Shown in pieces: positions 1 to 9,046 of a stretch of DNA of 64,000 nucleotides. The notes under the pieces are model-generated. The model ran no database searches. It saw nothing but the letters and a program-made list of their open reading frames with translations, and was not told where the DNA came from. Within the stretch, counting starts at the first letter, position 1. Each line of letters starts with the position of its first letter. The DNA comes from an uncultured Croceitalea sp. (GTDB lineage: Bacteria; Bacteroidota; Bacteroidia; Flavobacteriales; Flavobacteriaceae): positions 434,001 to 498,000 of the forward strand of contig CANMOV010000003.1 of NCBI GenBank assembly GCA_947499565.1. The letters run 5' to 3'. Both the position numbers and the translations under genes were made by a program.

Positions 1-457
1 TAGCATTAAAGCTTTTTGAAAAAGAACCCTCTTTTTGACCCTCATTAAAAAACCGTTCGAAAATATCTTGCCATCTATTGTAATTAGTATCACTTATATT
101 TTGGATAAGAGTATTTTGTCCAGCTATTTCACTTGTTAGGTCACCTATCATACAACCCTCCGTAAAAGCTGTTTGATTTATTCTTTCTATTTCCTCATTA
201 AAAACAATCTCAAGTCGATTATAGAAAGGCTTACTGTTATCGAATAATAAATGATTAAAATAATTCGCAACTTTTTCTCCATAATGTTCTATTACCTTGG
301 CTGCAAAGTCTTCCTTACTCTTAAAGTAATAATAGAAAGAGCCACTAGGAATACCTGCATTTTCTAAAAACTCTCTTAGCCCAAGTCCATGATATCCTTT
401 CTGGCCTAAAATTTTTGAACCAATTTCTAATGCTCTATGTATATTCTCTTTTTTCAT
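1..457 (-). CDS. TetR/AcrR family transcriptional repressor (C-terminus cut by window edge)
   Basis: The 152 visible codons begin MKKENIHRALEIGSKILGQK and run off the left edge. The N-terminal 50 residues form a TetR HTH: GYHGLGLREFLENAGIPSGS then FYYYFKSKEDF, the recognition helix and the highly conserved YxYFxxK segment. The rest is the helical ligand domain, with a Cys near residue 100 (EGCMIGDLTSE), as seen in the subgroup that responds to electrophiles. A near-palindrome lies directly upstream of the start, so autoregulation is likely. The target gene is not visible; it may lie to the left. The family is secure, the ligand is unknown. Confidence 0.88.
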   Translation of the reverse strand, partial: MKKENIHRALEIGSKILGQKGYHGLGLREFLENAGIPSGSFYYYFKSKEDFAAKVIEHYGEKVANYFNHLLFDNSKPFYNRLEIVFNEEIERINQTAFTEGCMIGDLTSEIAGQNTLIQNISDTNYNRWQDIFERFFNEGQKEGSFSKSFNA

Positions 458-461
458 TTTA

Positions 462-481
462 ATATTCGAACAGTCGTATAT
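462..481. promoter_or_regulatory. Candidate TetR operator (imperfect inverted repeat)
   Basis: The arms ATATTCGA and TCGTATAT flank a 4-base spacer, and 7 of 8 positions are complementary. The site lies 5 bases upstream of the TetR start codon, where an autoregulatory operator is expected. It is inferred from symmetry and position only. Confidence 0.4.
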
Positions 482-1060
482 CAAATTTAGTAATTACAGA
501 AAAAATTAAAAAACTTCATTTTTTAATTCCCATTTTCAACTTTTCATATTCAACAGTTGTCTATAATCCCATGGAAAAAACACAAAAGAAGCTGGGAGCT
601 ATTTCATAAAAAAAAGTATAAATCATTAAATATAAAGGAGTTGCCATATTTTCTTGCTCAAAAGAGTTACTATTAAAAGGGTAGATGAACTTATGTGGTT
701 TTTGGGAAACAGAAAAAAAATATTGAAATGAAAGTATTGGTAACAGCATAAATCCTCTCGGTCTTTCATCGTGCGAGCAGATATCTAAAGAGAAAGGCAA
801 TAAGGAGAAAAAGGTGGAGTTGATAGCGGCTTTTGAGGGGCAACAGTTAATGGGGATAACAGTATCCGATAAACGAACGTTTTTTGGGACTTTAATGTCA
901 TCAGTTTAAAACGGCACTATTCTTATATATTGTATAAAAGTTAATATCCATTAACAGAGTTAATTTATATTAGTTTGAAGGATTATAGGCCCATTTATGT
1001 TAAATTTTAGTATGAAATAAAGAAATTTCAAAAAGTGTGCACAAACTGTGCCTTAACAAA
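482..1060. other. Non-coding stretch, nothing recognised
   Basis: About 580 bases between the TetR gene and the tRNA-Ala terminator. A 79-codon minus-strand reading frame at 561-800 has no recognisable domain, a low-complexity composition rich in Phe and Ser, and no clear ribosome binding site. I see no convincing gene, repeat or RNA. The region may hold decayed sequence. Confidence 0.4.
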
Positions 1061-1092
1061 AATCAAAAAAGCCCTCACATCTGCGAAGGCTT
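1061..1092 (-). terminator. Intrinsic terminator of tRNA-Ala
   Basis: On the minus strand AGCCTTC pairs with GAGGGCT (one G-T wobble) across an 8-base loop and is followed by TTTTTTG. It begins 10 bases past the tRNA 3' end. Confidence 0.75.
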
Positions 1093-1101
1093 GTATTTAC
1101 T

Positions 1102-1179
<78 letters not shown>

Positions 1180-1234
1180 TTACCGACAAAGGAAACACAT
1201 TTTAAATTGGTTTCCAAAATAGGATTTCCTTGGC

Positions 1235-2032
1235 TTAGTATTTCTTTACACTAAGCACCAAAACAGGTACTGGGGCATAAAATTCTGACTTAAGCACCGT
1301 ACTTTTTTCCCAAAGTTTCTTGAAAAAACCACGCTTCTTTCTAAAAACACAAAGTAAATCTGGTTGTTTGGTTTGGAAATGTTGTAACACCCCTAAATAA
1401 GTAGTAATATTCTCTGTAATCGTAAGGTTTTTACTAATATCCAAAAGAGCAGTATTCACTTGCAAATCCTCTTCAGAATATCCAGGGGTTTTTACCAAAA
1501 GTAAATTTACCTCAGCTTGATGCTTGTTCATTATATTTACCAATGGATGTATAATTTTGCTGCGTTTTAAAATTCCCGACTTAAAAGCTGTTAAAACACT
1601 TTTTATAGGCTTATAAGGCATCCCTTTCGGCACTATTAAGGTTGGAATATTGGTCTGCTTTATAATTCTTCCTGACGTGTTACCTAGATAGTACTCTTCA
1701 TTAATATCATTGCTTCGAGGAGCAATAATGATTAAATCGATCCCTAGTTCTTTTTTAATCTCTAAAAGCCCATCAATTATGTCGCCATTATACGAAGCTA
1801 TTTTCACATCTAGCCCCTTTGTATCTATTTTAGCTACAATTTCTTTTATATTTTCTCTGCTGCTTTCGGCGACTTTCTGTTGAACATTTCCAAGACTTCC
1901 CGTTCCAGAAGTAACGGTAAAAACATCCATTATGTAAACATTTGCTCCAAAATCTGCTGCAAAGTCAACTGCATATTGCAATGTTTCATGGGAGTCTGGA
2001 GATGTGCCTAAAGGAACCAATATATTATTCAT
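1235..2032 (-). CDS. Universal stress protein (UspA family, two-domain)
   Basis: A 265-aa soluble protein. Residues 1-140 form a Usp alpha/beta domain starting MNNILVPLGTSPDSHETLQY and closing with LGNTSGRIIKQ...IPTLIVPKG. The usual GxxG...GS ATP-binding signature is only partly kept: the first GxxG is replaced by PRSN. Residues 145-265 are a degenerate second Usp fold ending VPVLVLS. Tandem Usp proteins are common in Bacteroidota and are usually induced by starvation or stress. It diverges from the GNAT gene with only 53 bases between starts, so the two promoters share that gap. Nucleotide binding is uncertain. Confidence 0.88.
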   Translation of the reverse strand: MNNILVPLGTSPDSHETLQYAVDFAADFGANVYIMDVFTVTSGTGSLGNVQQKVAESSRENIKEIVAKIDTKGLDVKIASYNGDIIDGLLEIKKELGIDLIIIAPRSNDINEEYYLGNTSGRIIKQTNIPTLIVPKGMPYKPIKSVLTAFKSGILKRSKIIHPLVNIMNKHQAEVNLLLVKTPGYSEEDLQVNTALLDISKNLTITENITTYLGVLQHFQTKQPDLLCVFRKKRGFFKKLWEKSTVLKSEFYAPVPVLVLSVKKY

Positions 2033-2085
2033 GGTCAGGTTATTAAGATTATACTATAAATTTACAACTTAATCGAAGTCATTTA

Positions 2086-2586
2086 ATGATAAGACAAGCA
2101 AAGATATCTGATTTAAGCGACATTCTAGTCATTACCAAGGCTTGTGCCGCCTTTATGATTGCTAAAGGAATACATCAATGGAATGAACATTACCCATCCA
2201 AAGAGGCTTTTTTAAATGATATAGAACGAGAAGAGCTTTATGTGCTACTGCATAAAAATAGCGTTATTGGCACTGTTGTAGTTTCCACCCATATGGATAA
2301 TGAATATACGCCAATTAAGTGGTTAACTAAGAATGGAGACAATATTTATATCCATCGGTTAGCAATTCATCCCGATTTTCAAGGAAACGGATATGCCCAA
2401 AAATTAATGGATTTTGGAGAAAATTATGCAAAACAAAATGGCTTTGCTTCCGTTAGGCTAGATACCTTTTCTCAAAATAAGCGAAATCAAAAATTCTATG
2501 AAGCCAGAGGCTATCAAAAATTAGGTGATATCTTTTTTCCTAAACAAAGTGAATATCCCTTTCACTGTTATGAGCTGGTGCTGTAA
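2086..2586 (+). CDS. GNAT family N-acetyltransferase
   Basis: A 166-aa single GNAT domain. The acetyl-CoA motif A is seen as LAIHPDFQGNGYAQKLMDF (the Q-x-x-G-x-G/A loop), followed by VRLDTFSQNKRNQKFYEARG, the C-terminal helix and conserved Tyr. The start is MIRQAKISDLSD, a typical GNAT opening. It is the first gene of a plus-strand run, and the MATE gene starts 3 bases after its stop, so the two are probably cotranscribed and translationally coupled. The acyl acceptor cannot be told from sequence. Confidence 0.9.
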   Translation: MIRQAKISDLSDILVITKACAAFMIAKGIHQWNEHYPSKEAFLNDIEREELYVLLHKNSVIGTVVVSTHMDNEYTPIKWLTKNGDNIYIHRLAIHPDFQGNGYAQKLMDFGENYAKQNGFASVRLDTFSQNKRNQKFYEARGYQKLGDIFFPKQSEYPFHCYELVL

Positions 2587-2589
2587 CTT

Positions 2590-3933
2590 GTGCCCGATTT
2601 GAAAACCATTGTAAACTTAAAGACCATAAATAATCTTGCAATACCTGCTACCATTTCAGGTATTGCGGAGCCTATCCTTTCCATAACAGATACTGCAATA
2701 GTTGGTAATATTCCTGTTGATGGATTAGAATCGCTGGCTGCTGCAGGGATTGTTGGTGCTTTCCTTTCGATGTTGATATGGGTCTTAGGACAAACCAGAA
2801 GTGCTATTTCTACAATTATTTCTCAATACTTGGGTGCCGGAAAAATAACGGAGGTTTCTGATTTGCCTGCTCAGGCGATATTCTTTAATATCTTACTGAG
2901 TTTAATAATTCTACTTTCCACCATTTTTATTGTTGAAGATATCTTTAGACTTTTTGAAGCCTCAGGTAAAATTCTAGAATACTGCGTTTCTTATTATTCC
3001 ATTAGAGTTTGGGGTTTCCCATTAACACTTTTCACTTTTGCCGTCTTTGGAATTTTTAGAGGCTTGCAAAACACCTATTATCCTATGCTAATTGCAATCA
3101 TCGGGGCTGTTTTAAATATTATTCTTGATTTTATATTTGTTTATGGAATAGAAGGTTTTATTCCAGCGATGTATTTAGAAGGCGCAGCTTGGGCAAGCCT
3201 TATCTCACAAGGTGTCATGGCAATTCTTGTGTTTTTCTTGCTTAAAGCAAAAACAACTATTAGCTTAAAACTTCGTTTCCCGCTAAACAAAGAACTTAAG
3301 AAGCTTGTTTTTATGAGTTTGAATTTATTTGTTCGCGCTTTAGCGCTAAATGCAGCATTAATTATTGCTGTTCGCGAAGCCACAGCATTGGGCGATCGTT
3401 TTATTGGCGCACATACTATAGCAATTAATCTATGGCTATTTTCCGCTTTTTTTATTGATGGATATGGTGCTGCAGGAAATAGTATGGGAGGTAAATTATT
3501 AGGAGAAAAAGACTATAATGGATTATGGACGCTAGCTAAAAAAATAATTAGCTACGGAATGGTAGTTAGTTTTATTTTGATGTTGGTAGGATTTATTTTC
3601 TATTATCCTTTAGGAAGAATATTTTCAAATGAGGAAATTGTGCTTCAAACCTTTTATGGTATCTTTTATATTGTGATTTTAGGCTTACCAATGAACACTT
3701 TAGCCTTTGTTTTCGATGGGCTATTTAAAGGCCTAGGAGAAATGAAATACCTCCGTAACGTACTGCTTTCGGCAACCTTTTTAGGTTTTGTTCCCACATT
3801 ATATCTAGGCAAGTATTTTGGGTTAGGTTTTTATGCCATTTGGATTGCCTTTGTGGTTTGGATGGCTATTAGAGGAGGGGCATTAGTTTGGAAGTTTAGA
3901 CGAAAATTTCGCCCCCTGTTGCAAAACCAGTAA
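2590..3933 (+). CDS. MATE family multidrug/toxin efflux transporter
   Basis: A 447-aa polytopic protein with about 12 hydrophobic helices and the MATE internal two-fold repeat. The N-terminal signature is seen in ATISGIAEPILSITDTAIVG, with GLESLAAAGIVG after it. MATE proteins export cationic drugs or toxins using a Na+ or H+ gradient. The start codon is GTG (MPDLKTIVNL), placed 3 bases after the GNAT stop. This position favours coupling over any later start. The cargo is unknown. Confidence 0.92.
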   Translation: MPDLKTIVNLKTINNLAIPATISGIAEPILSITDTAIVGNIPVDGLESLAAAGIVGAFLSMLIWVLGQTRSAISTIISQYLGAGKITEVSDLPAQAIFFNILLSLIILLSTIFIVEDIFRLFEASGKILEYCVSYYSIRVWGFPLTLFTFAVFGIFRGLQNTYYPMLIAIIGAVLNIILDFIFVYGIEGFIPAMYLEGAAWASLISQGVMAILVFFLLKAKTTISLKLRFPLNKELKKLVFMSLNLFVRALALNAALIIAVREATALGDRFIGAHTIAINLWLFSAFFIDGYGAAGNSMGGKLLGEKDYNGLWTLAKKIISYGMVVSFILMLVGFIFYYPLGRIFSNEEIVLQTFYGIFYIVILGLPMNTLAFVFDGLFKGLGEMKYLRNVLLSATFLGFVPTLYLGKYFGLGFYAIWIAFVVWMAIRGGALVWKFRRKFRPLLQNQ

Positions 3934-3966
3934 TTTTAGAACTTCTCTTAAATACAACAAAACACT

Positions 3967-4746
3967 ATGGGTACAGATAGACAAAATGGAAGTCTTTATA
4001 CCAATATTAATAACCAAATTGCCACGGTAGAATTTGGGCATCCTGCTAGTAATTCTTTTGTTTCAGAGCTACTACAAAGACTCACGGCTGAAATAAATCT
4101 GCTTTCATCCAATACCGAAGTTTCTATTATCATAGTAAAGTCTGAAGGAGACAGGGCTTTTTGTGCCGGAGCTTCTTTTGATGAGTTAGTTGCTATTTCT
4201 AATTTAGAAGAAGGGAGAGCCTTTTTTAGCGGTTTTGCCAATGTTATTAACGCCATGCGCAAATGTGATAAACCTATTATTGGTCGCGTTCAAGGAAAAG
4301 CGGTAGGCGGTGGTGTTGGGCTTACCTCGGCATGTGATTATGTTTTTGCTACCGTGCACGCATCAATAAAACTATCTGAAATTTCTATTGGAATTGCCCC
4401 TTTGGTTATCGCTCCTGCTGTGGAGCGTAAAATAGGAAAAGACGGGCTTGCGGAATTAGCACTCTCACCTACCGAATGGAAAAACGCCTATTGGGCAAAG
4501 GAAAAAGGGCTCTTTTCTAAAGTGTTCGATTCAATAAAAGATCTAGATAAAGAACTAGAGGATTTTAGTTTAAAGCTAGCTTCTTATAATCCTGAAGCAT
4601 TAACAGCAATGAAAAAAGCACTTTGGGAAGGAACAGAACAGTGGTCTACACTGCTACTAGAAAGAGCAGAGCAATCTGGCAAATTGGCATTATCTAAAGC
4701 CACCAAAAAAGCTTTAGATAAATTCAAAAAACAGAATATGAATTAA
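3967..4746 (+). CDS. Enoyl-CoA hydratase/isomerase (crotonase) family protein
   Basis: A 259-aa crotonase fold. Oxyanion-hole elements are seen at about residues 58-66 (FCAGASFDE) and 108-118 (GKAVGGGVGLTSACDY). SEISIGIAP places a Glu near the first catalytic glutamate position. The length is normal for the family, whose members hydrate or isomerise CoA thioesters in fatty- or amino-acid degradation. It sits 33 bases after the MATE gene and 11 before a DUF4199 gene, so it is probably in one transcript. The exact substrate is undetermined. Confidence 0.9.
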   Translation: MGTDRQNGSLYTNINNQIATVEFGHPASNSFVSELLQRLTAEINLLSSNTEVSIIIVKSEGDRAFCAGASFDELVAISNLEEGRAFFSGFANVINAMRKCDKPIIGRVQGKAVGGGVGLTSACDYVFATVHASIKLSEISIGIAPLVIAPAVERKIGKDGLAELALSPTEWKNAYWAKEKGLFSKVFDSIKDLDKELEDFSLKLASYNPEALTAMKKALWEGTEQWSTLLLERAEQSGKLALSKATKKALDKFKKQNMN

Positions 4747-4757
4747 ACCGATAACAA

Positions 4758-5234
4758 ATGAAAAAGTTCGCAACTGAAATTAAATGGGGTGTCATTTTTA
4801 CTATCGCTGCTTTATTATGGATGGTATTTGAAAAAGGTTTGGGTTGGCACGATGAAAATATTGACAAACATGCGATTTACACCAATTTTTTTGCCATTAT
4901 AGCTATTGTTATATTCATTATCCCTCTACGAGAAAAACGAAATAAAGACTTAGGAGGTAAAATGACATGGTTTCAAGGTGTAGCCTCTGGTATAATAATA
5001 AGTGTTATCGTTGCTATCCTAAGTCCCCTATCACAATACCTAACCCATGAGTTTATTAGTCCAGATTATTTTAAAAATGCAATAGCTTACGCCGTTGAAA
5101 ATAAGGGCATGAGTCAAGAAAATGCCGAAACCTTTTTTAGCTTTAAAAGCTACCTTATTCAATCTGCATTTGGTGCTTTGGGAATGGGAACTGTTACTTC
5201 GGCTATTGTAGCATTGTTTTTAAAGAAAAAATAA
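4758..5234 (+). CDS. DUF4199 family membrane protein
   Basis: A 158-aa protein with four predicted transmembrane segments at about residues 9-25, 40-56, 70-90 and 133-153. The basic loop EKRNKDLGGKMTWFQG and the spacing fit DUF4199, a Bacteroidota family of unknown function. It follows the crotonase gene by 11 bases and probably belongs to the same operon. No catalytic residues can be proposed. Confidence 0.8.
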   Translation: MKKFATEIKWGVIFTIAALLWMVFEKGLGWHDENIDKHAIYTNFFAIIAIVIFIIPLREKRNKDLGGKMTWFQGVASGIIISVIVAILSPLSQYLTHEFISPDYFKNAIAYAVENKGMSQENAETFFSFKSYLIQSAFGALGMGTVTSAIVALFLKKK

Positions 5235-5310
5235 AGCCTTCGAAAGCTCGTTGTTAGTTATACATAAATAAAACGTCTTAAAGCAAAACGCTATAATTAG
5301 CTAAAAACTT

Positions 5311-5427
5311 ATGGATATACTTTCAATATTAAACAGCAATTTAATTCTGCCTATTCTGGCACTATCTGTCATTTCAATTTATATCTTTACTAGAATCCGG
5401 AACAACCGGAAGTACAGAAGAAAATAA
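5311..5427 (+). CDS. Small single-pass membrane peptide (38 aa)
   Basis: An ATG-started frame encodes a 38-residue peptide beginning MDILSILNSN, with a hydrophobic stretch LILPILALSVISIYIF and a strongly basic tail (RIRNNRKYRRK). That is an N-out/C-in single-span layout. Its stop (5425-5427) is one base before the TTG start of the next gene, so the two would be translationally coupled. There is no known family; the layout and tight spacing are the only evidence. It could instead be leader sequence. Confidence 0.5.
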   Translation: MDILSILNSNLILPILALSVISIYIFTRIRNNRKYRRK

Positions 5428-5428
5428 T

Positions 5429-6607
5429 TTGAACACACTTAAAAAAAGTCTATTCCTTTTTTTCTTATCGCTACTAATTACTTCTTGTTCCCAACAAAAG
5501 AAAGAAACTTCTAAAACAGAAGTAACAGTAGGTACGGAAAAAGAAAAATCATTTAAAGGAACTCCGCTAAAAATTGCCGTAATAGGGCTTACTCATGCAC
5601 ATGTGCATTGGGTTTTGGGAAATAACGATGCTGTCGAAATTATAGGAATTGTAGAACCTAACAAGGATTTAGCACGGCGTCTTACCAAACAGTATGGTTA
5701 CTCCATGGATATTGTTTATGATTCTATGGAAGCACTGTATAAAAATGTAAAGCCAGAAGCGGTAACTGCGTTCAATAGTATTTACGAACATTTGAAAGTT
5801 GTTGAGTTTTTTGCTCCCAAAGGTGTCCATATTATGGTAGAAAAACCCTTAGCCGTTAGTTGGGAGCATGCACAGAAAATGGAAAAAATTGCCAATCAAC
5901 ACAAGGTTCATCTACTAACCAATTATGAAACTTCATGGTATGGTTCTAACCATAAAGCATACGAATTATCTATTGCCAATCAAAAAATAGGAGCACTTCA
6001 ACGGATGGTTTTTCATCATGGACATCCTGGTCCAATTGAAATTGGTTGTAATCAGGAATTTTTAGATTGGTTAACTGACCCAAAATTAAACGGTGGCGGT
6101 GCAGTAGTAGATTTTGGTTGTTATGGCGCAAATTTAACCACTTGGTTTTTACAAGGGCAAACACCCGAAAAGGTTACTTGTATTACCAGACAATACAAAC
6201 CTGAAAAATACCCTAAAGTAGATGATGATGCCACCATTATTTTAGATTACAAAGATTTACAGGTAATCATTCAAGCTTCTTGGAATTGGTCACATAGCAG
6301 AAAAGATTTAGAACTGTATGGTAGAACAGGATATGTAATTTGTACAGATGACAAAAAACTTACCGTCCTTGAAAACGAAAAAAAAGGTCCTTTTAATTTA
6401 GAGTCCACTAAATTGCCACATCAGATAAATAATCCTTTTACATATTTGCATGGAGTAGTCAAAGAAAATATTCCTATAAATACCTTTGATTTGGCTTCTT
6501 TGGAAAACAATTTGATTGTTGTACAAATCTTAGAAGCGGCAAAACAATCGGCCAAAACAGGTAAAACAATAGATTGGAACCATTTTTTCAAGACTACTAC
6601 TCCTTAG
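5429..6607 (+). CDS. Gfo/Idh/MocA family oxidoreductase with lipoprotein signal
   Basis: A 392-aa protein. Residues 1-20 are a lipoprotein signal (LFLFFLSLLITSC, Cys 20). The Rossmann domain follows (LKIAVIGLTHAHVHW), then the VEKPLAVSWEHAQ motif that supplies the catalytic Lys-Pro, and the C-terminal beta-sheet domain from about residue 165. The family uses NAD(P) to oxidise or epimerise sugars and polyols. A lipidated envelope location is unusual for a dinucleotide enzyme, unless the cofactor is bound tightly as in GFOR and GH109 proteins. The start is TTG: the signal peptide begins right there and no upstream ATG is in frame. The substrate is unknown. Confidence 0.85.
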   Translation: MNTLKKSLFLFFLSLLITSCSQQKKETSKTEVTVGTEKEKSFKGTPLKIAVIGLTHAHVHWVLGNNDAVEIIGIVEPNKDLARRLTKQYGYSMDIVYDSMEALYKNVKPEAVTAFNSIYEHLKVVEFFAPKGVHIMVEKPLAVSWEHAQKMEKIANQHKVHLLTNYETSWYGSNHKAYELSIANQKIGALQRMVFHHGHPGPIEIGCNQEFLDWLTDPKLNGGGAVVDFGCYGANLTTWFLQGQTPEKVTCITRQYKPEKYPKVDDDATIILDYKDLQVIIQASWNWSHSRKDLELYGRTGYVICTDDKKLTVLENEKKGPFNLESTKLPHQINNPFTYLHGVVKENIPINTFDLASLENNLIVVQILEAAKQSAKTGKTIDWNHFFKTTTP

Positions 6608-6627
6608 TTTAGTAATTTTGTCTTTAA

Positions 6628-7395
6628 ATGACTACCCTCAACATACCAAAAGGTAAAAAAGTTTACTTCGCCAGCGACAACCATCTGGGCGCACCAACCT
6701 CAAAAGATAGTCTCCCTAGAGAAAAAAAGTTTGTGGCTTGGTTAGATAGCATTAAAGACGATGCTGCGGCTATTTATCTAATGGGCGACCTGTTTGATTT
6801 CTGGTTTGAGTATAAAAGAGTAGTTCCTAAAGGATTTACACGAACCCTTGGCAAACTTGCCGAGCTTTCTGATGCAGGAATACAAATCACCTATTTTGTT
6901 GGCAACCATGATCTTTGGATGAATGGCTATTTTGAGGAGGAGTTAAATATCCCGGTGTTCCACAAACCACAACAAATTGTCATAAACAATACTTCGTTTT
7001 TTATTGGACATGGTGATGGTCTTGGCCCTGGGGATAAAGGCTTCAAACGCATGAAAAAGGTATTCAATAATCCTTTTTGTAAATGGTTGTTTCGGTGGCT
7101 ACATCCAGATTTGGGAGTGCGTTTAGGGCAGTATATGTCCGTAAGTAACAAACTAATTTCTGGAGATGAGGACGCTAAGTTTTTAGGGGAAGACAAAGAA
7201 TGGTTAGTGCAATACTGCAAAAAGAAACTTAAAACTCAACACTATGACTATTTTGTCTTTGGTCATAGACATTTACCTTTAGATATTAAGCTTAATGATA
7301 AATCATCCTACATTAATTTAGGAGATTGGATAAGTTATTTTACCTATGCAGTTTTTGATGGTGAGAAACTAAGCCTAGAGAAGCTTAAGAGTTAA
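6628..7395 (+). CDS. lpxH: UDP-2,3-diacylglucosamine diphosphatase (LpxH-type phosphoesterase)
   Basis: A 255-aa calcineurin-like metallophosphoesterase with all metal motifs: ASDNHLG (D-x-H), GDLFDFWFEY, GNHDLW, GHGDG and GHRH. The DFWFEY and GDGLGPGDKGFKRMKKVF segments are characteristic of LpxH/LpxH2. It hydrolyses UDP-2,3-diacylglucosamine to lipid X in lipid A synthesis at the inner membrane face. The N-terminal D-x-N-H variation (SDNHLG instead of SDLHL) is common in Bacteroidota. It is convergent with and overlaps the MFS gene by 4 bases. Confidence 0.88.
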   Translation: MTTLNIPKGKKVYFASDNHLGAPTSKDSLPREKKFVAWLDSIKDDAAAIYLMGDLFDFWFEYKRVVPKGFTRTLGKLAELSDAGIQITYFVGNHDLWMNGYFEEELNIPVFHKPQQIVINNTSFFIGHGDGLGPGDKGFKRMKKVFNNPFCKWLFRWLHPDLGVRLGQYMSVSNKLISGDEDAKFLGEDKEWLVQYCKKKLKTQHYDYFVFGHRHLPLDIKLNDKSSYINLGDWISYFTYAVFDGEKLSLEKLKS

Positions 7396-8660
7396 TCCTT
7401 TTCATGTTCCTCAACATCTTTGGATAAATCTAGTTTTCTAAATGTTGGTGAAATTAGAGCGGTTGTTCCAACCGTTAATAAGGTCATACAGCCACCAAAA
7501 ACTACTGCAGTTACCGTTCCTAAAAGCTTTGCTGCAAGTCCACTCTCAAAAGCACCTAATTCATTTGAAGAGCCTACAAAAATAGAATTCACCGAAGCCA
7601 CTCTTCCACGCATTTCATCTGGGGTTTTTAGTTGCAGAATAGTTTGCCTAATAATCATTGATACGCCATCTACAGCACCACTCAAGAATAAGGCTATAAC
7701 TGAAATCCAAAAAGAGGTTGAAATTCCAAAGACGATAATACAAATTCCAAAAGCAAAGACAGCCCATAATAACTTCTTACCTGCATATTTATGCAATGGA
7801 AATCGGGTGGAACCTAACATCGTTATTGAAGCACCTACCGCCGGGGCTGCCCGTAAAATTCCAAATCCTTCTGAACCTACATGCAAAATGTCTTGTGCAT
7901 AAATGGGTAATAAGGCTACCGCTCCACCAAACAAAACTGCAATCATATCCAAGGTTAGCGCACCAAAAACAGCTTTGCTATTAAAAACAAATCTTAAGCC
8001 ATCTTTTAAACTTTGGAAAATAGGTTCTCCAATTTTTGGGTTTAAAATGGGTTTCTTTGAAATTCTAAAAAGGAATAATAATGCCAGAATAGAGAATCCA
8101 AAAATAATGCACATAGACCAGTGAACTCCAATCCAGCTAATGGCAAACCCAGCGAAAGCAGGTCCTAAAACAGAAGCCATCTGCCAAGTAGAACTGCTCC
8201 AAGTTGCAGCATTTGGATATATCTTTTTTGGAACTATTAAAGCAATTAATGAGAATATAGTTGGGCCAATAAATGCGCGTACTAATCCCCCTAGAAAAAC
8301 TAATGCATAGATAATATAAAGAATCGTTTTTTGGGCATAGTTTGCTTCCACTGTTGGTAGCGTAACTAAAAATAATCCTAGGCTCACCACAGAAAAGCCT
8401 AGAATACATTTAACCAAAAGATTTCGTTTTTCACTTTGGTCTACAATATGCCCTGCAAAAAGGGCAATGCTTACTGCAGGGATTATTTCCATTAAGCCAA
8501 TAATGCCTAAAGAAAGTGGATCCTTAGTTAATGAGTATACCTGCCACTCAATGACAATAAATTGCATAGACCATGCAAATACCATTGCAAAACGAACTCC
8601 TAAAAAAATATTGAATTCTTTAAAACGCAGTGCTGCGTAGGGGTCTACTTTATTATCCAT
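7392..8660 (-). CDS. MFS transporter (EntS/MFS_3-like exporter)
   Basis: A 422-aa, 12-span major facilitator. The first loop motif is seen as AGHIVDQSEKRNLL, and a PNAATWSSSTWQMASVLGPA segment in helix 5 resembles drug/siderophore exporters of the MFS_3 group. Its ATG overlaps the stop of the VOC gene (TAATG), and that gene overlaps recJ, so the three form a tightly coupled operon. The cargo cannot be told. The C-terminus overlaps the convergent lpxH by 4 bases. Confidence 0.88.
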   Translation of the reverse strand: MDNKVDPYAALRFKEFNIFLGVRFAMVFAWSMQFIVIEWQVYSLTKDPLSLGIIGLMEIIPAVSIALFAGHIVDQSEKRNLLVKCILGFSVVSLGLFLVTLPTVEANYAQKTILYIIYALVFLGGLVRAFIGPTIFSLIALIVPKKIYPNAATWSSSTWQMASVLGPAFAGFAISWIGVHWSMCIIFGFSILALLFLFRISKKPILNPKIGEPIFQSLKDGLRFVFNSKAVFGALTLDMIAVLFGGAVALLPIYAQDILHVGSEGFGILRAAPAVGASITMLGSTRFPLHKYAGKKLLWAVFAFGICIIVFGISTSFWISVIALFLSGAVDGVSMIIRQTILQLKTPDEMRGRVASVNSIFVGSSNELGAFESGLAAKLLGTVTAVVFGGCMTLLTVGTTALISPTFRKLDLSKDVEEHEKD

Positions 8661-9046
8661 TAGACAGTTATTTCAATTCTGTTCCTCTCTGGATCTAAAA
8701 CTACACTTTCATAATAACCATCTCCTGTGGTTCGTGCCTCACCAATTACAGAAAACCCATCTTTTCTAAGTCTTTCTGTCAAGTCATCTACCTTTTGTTT
8801 GCTTCCAACCGATAGCGCAAAATGTATTATTCCTAAACGCTCCTTTTCTTGGTCGACCAATAGCGGAATTTGGGGTTTTTGCATTAACTCAAGTCTAGAC
8901 CCTTCTGAGAAACTTAAAAAATAAGAAGTGAAATTTTTATTGGGATTATGATACTTTTCTCCCGCTACTGCATAAAAGTAATCTTCATAAAATTCTTTCA
9001 TGCCCTCCAAATCTGTTACCCAAATTGCTAAATGCTCTATCCTCAT
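8660..9046 (-). CDS. VOC family (glyoxalase/dioxygenase fold) protein
   Basis: A 128-aa protein with two beta-alpha-beta-beta-beta modules: it opens MRIEHLAIWVTDLEGMKEFY and closes with VVLDPERNRIEI, the conserved metal-ligand Glu region. His 5, an internal His (LGIIHFALS) and the terminal Glu are plausible metal ligands. I chose the ATG at 9046 because it overlaps the recJ stop (ATGA) and gives a standard VOC start; an upstream ATG at 9091 would add an atypical basic 15-residue extension inside recJ. The substrate is unknown. Confidence 0.87.
   Translation of the reverse strand: MRIEHLAIWVTDLEGMKEFYEDYFYAVAGEKYHNPNKNFTSYFLSFSEGSRLELMQKPQIPLLVDQEKERLGIIHFALSVGSKQKVDDLTERLRKDGFSVIGEARTTGDGYYESVVLDPERNRIEITV

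Noticed and set aside
561-800. 79-codon minus-strand frame in the leading non-coding stretch
   Set aside because: Low-complexity Phe/Ser composition, no ribosome binding site, no domain and no neighbours in an operon.
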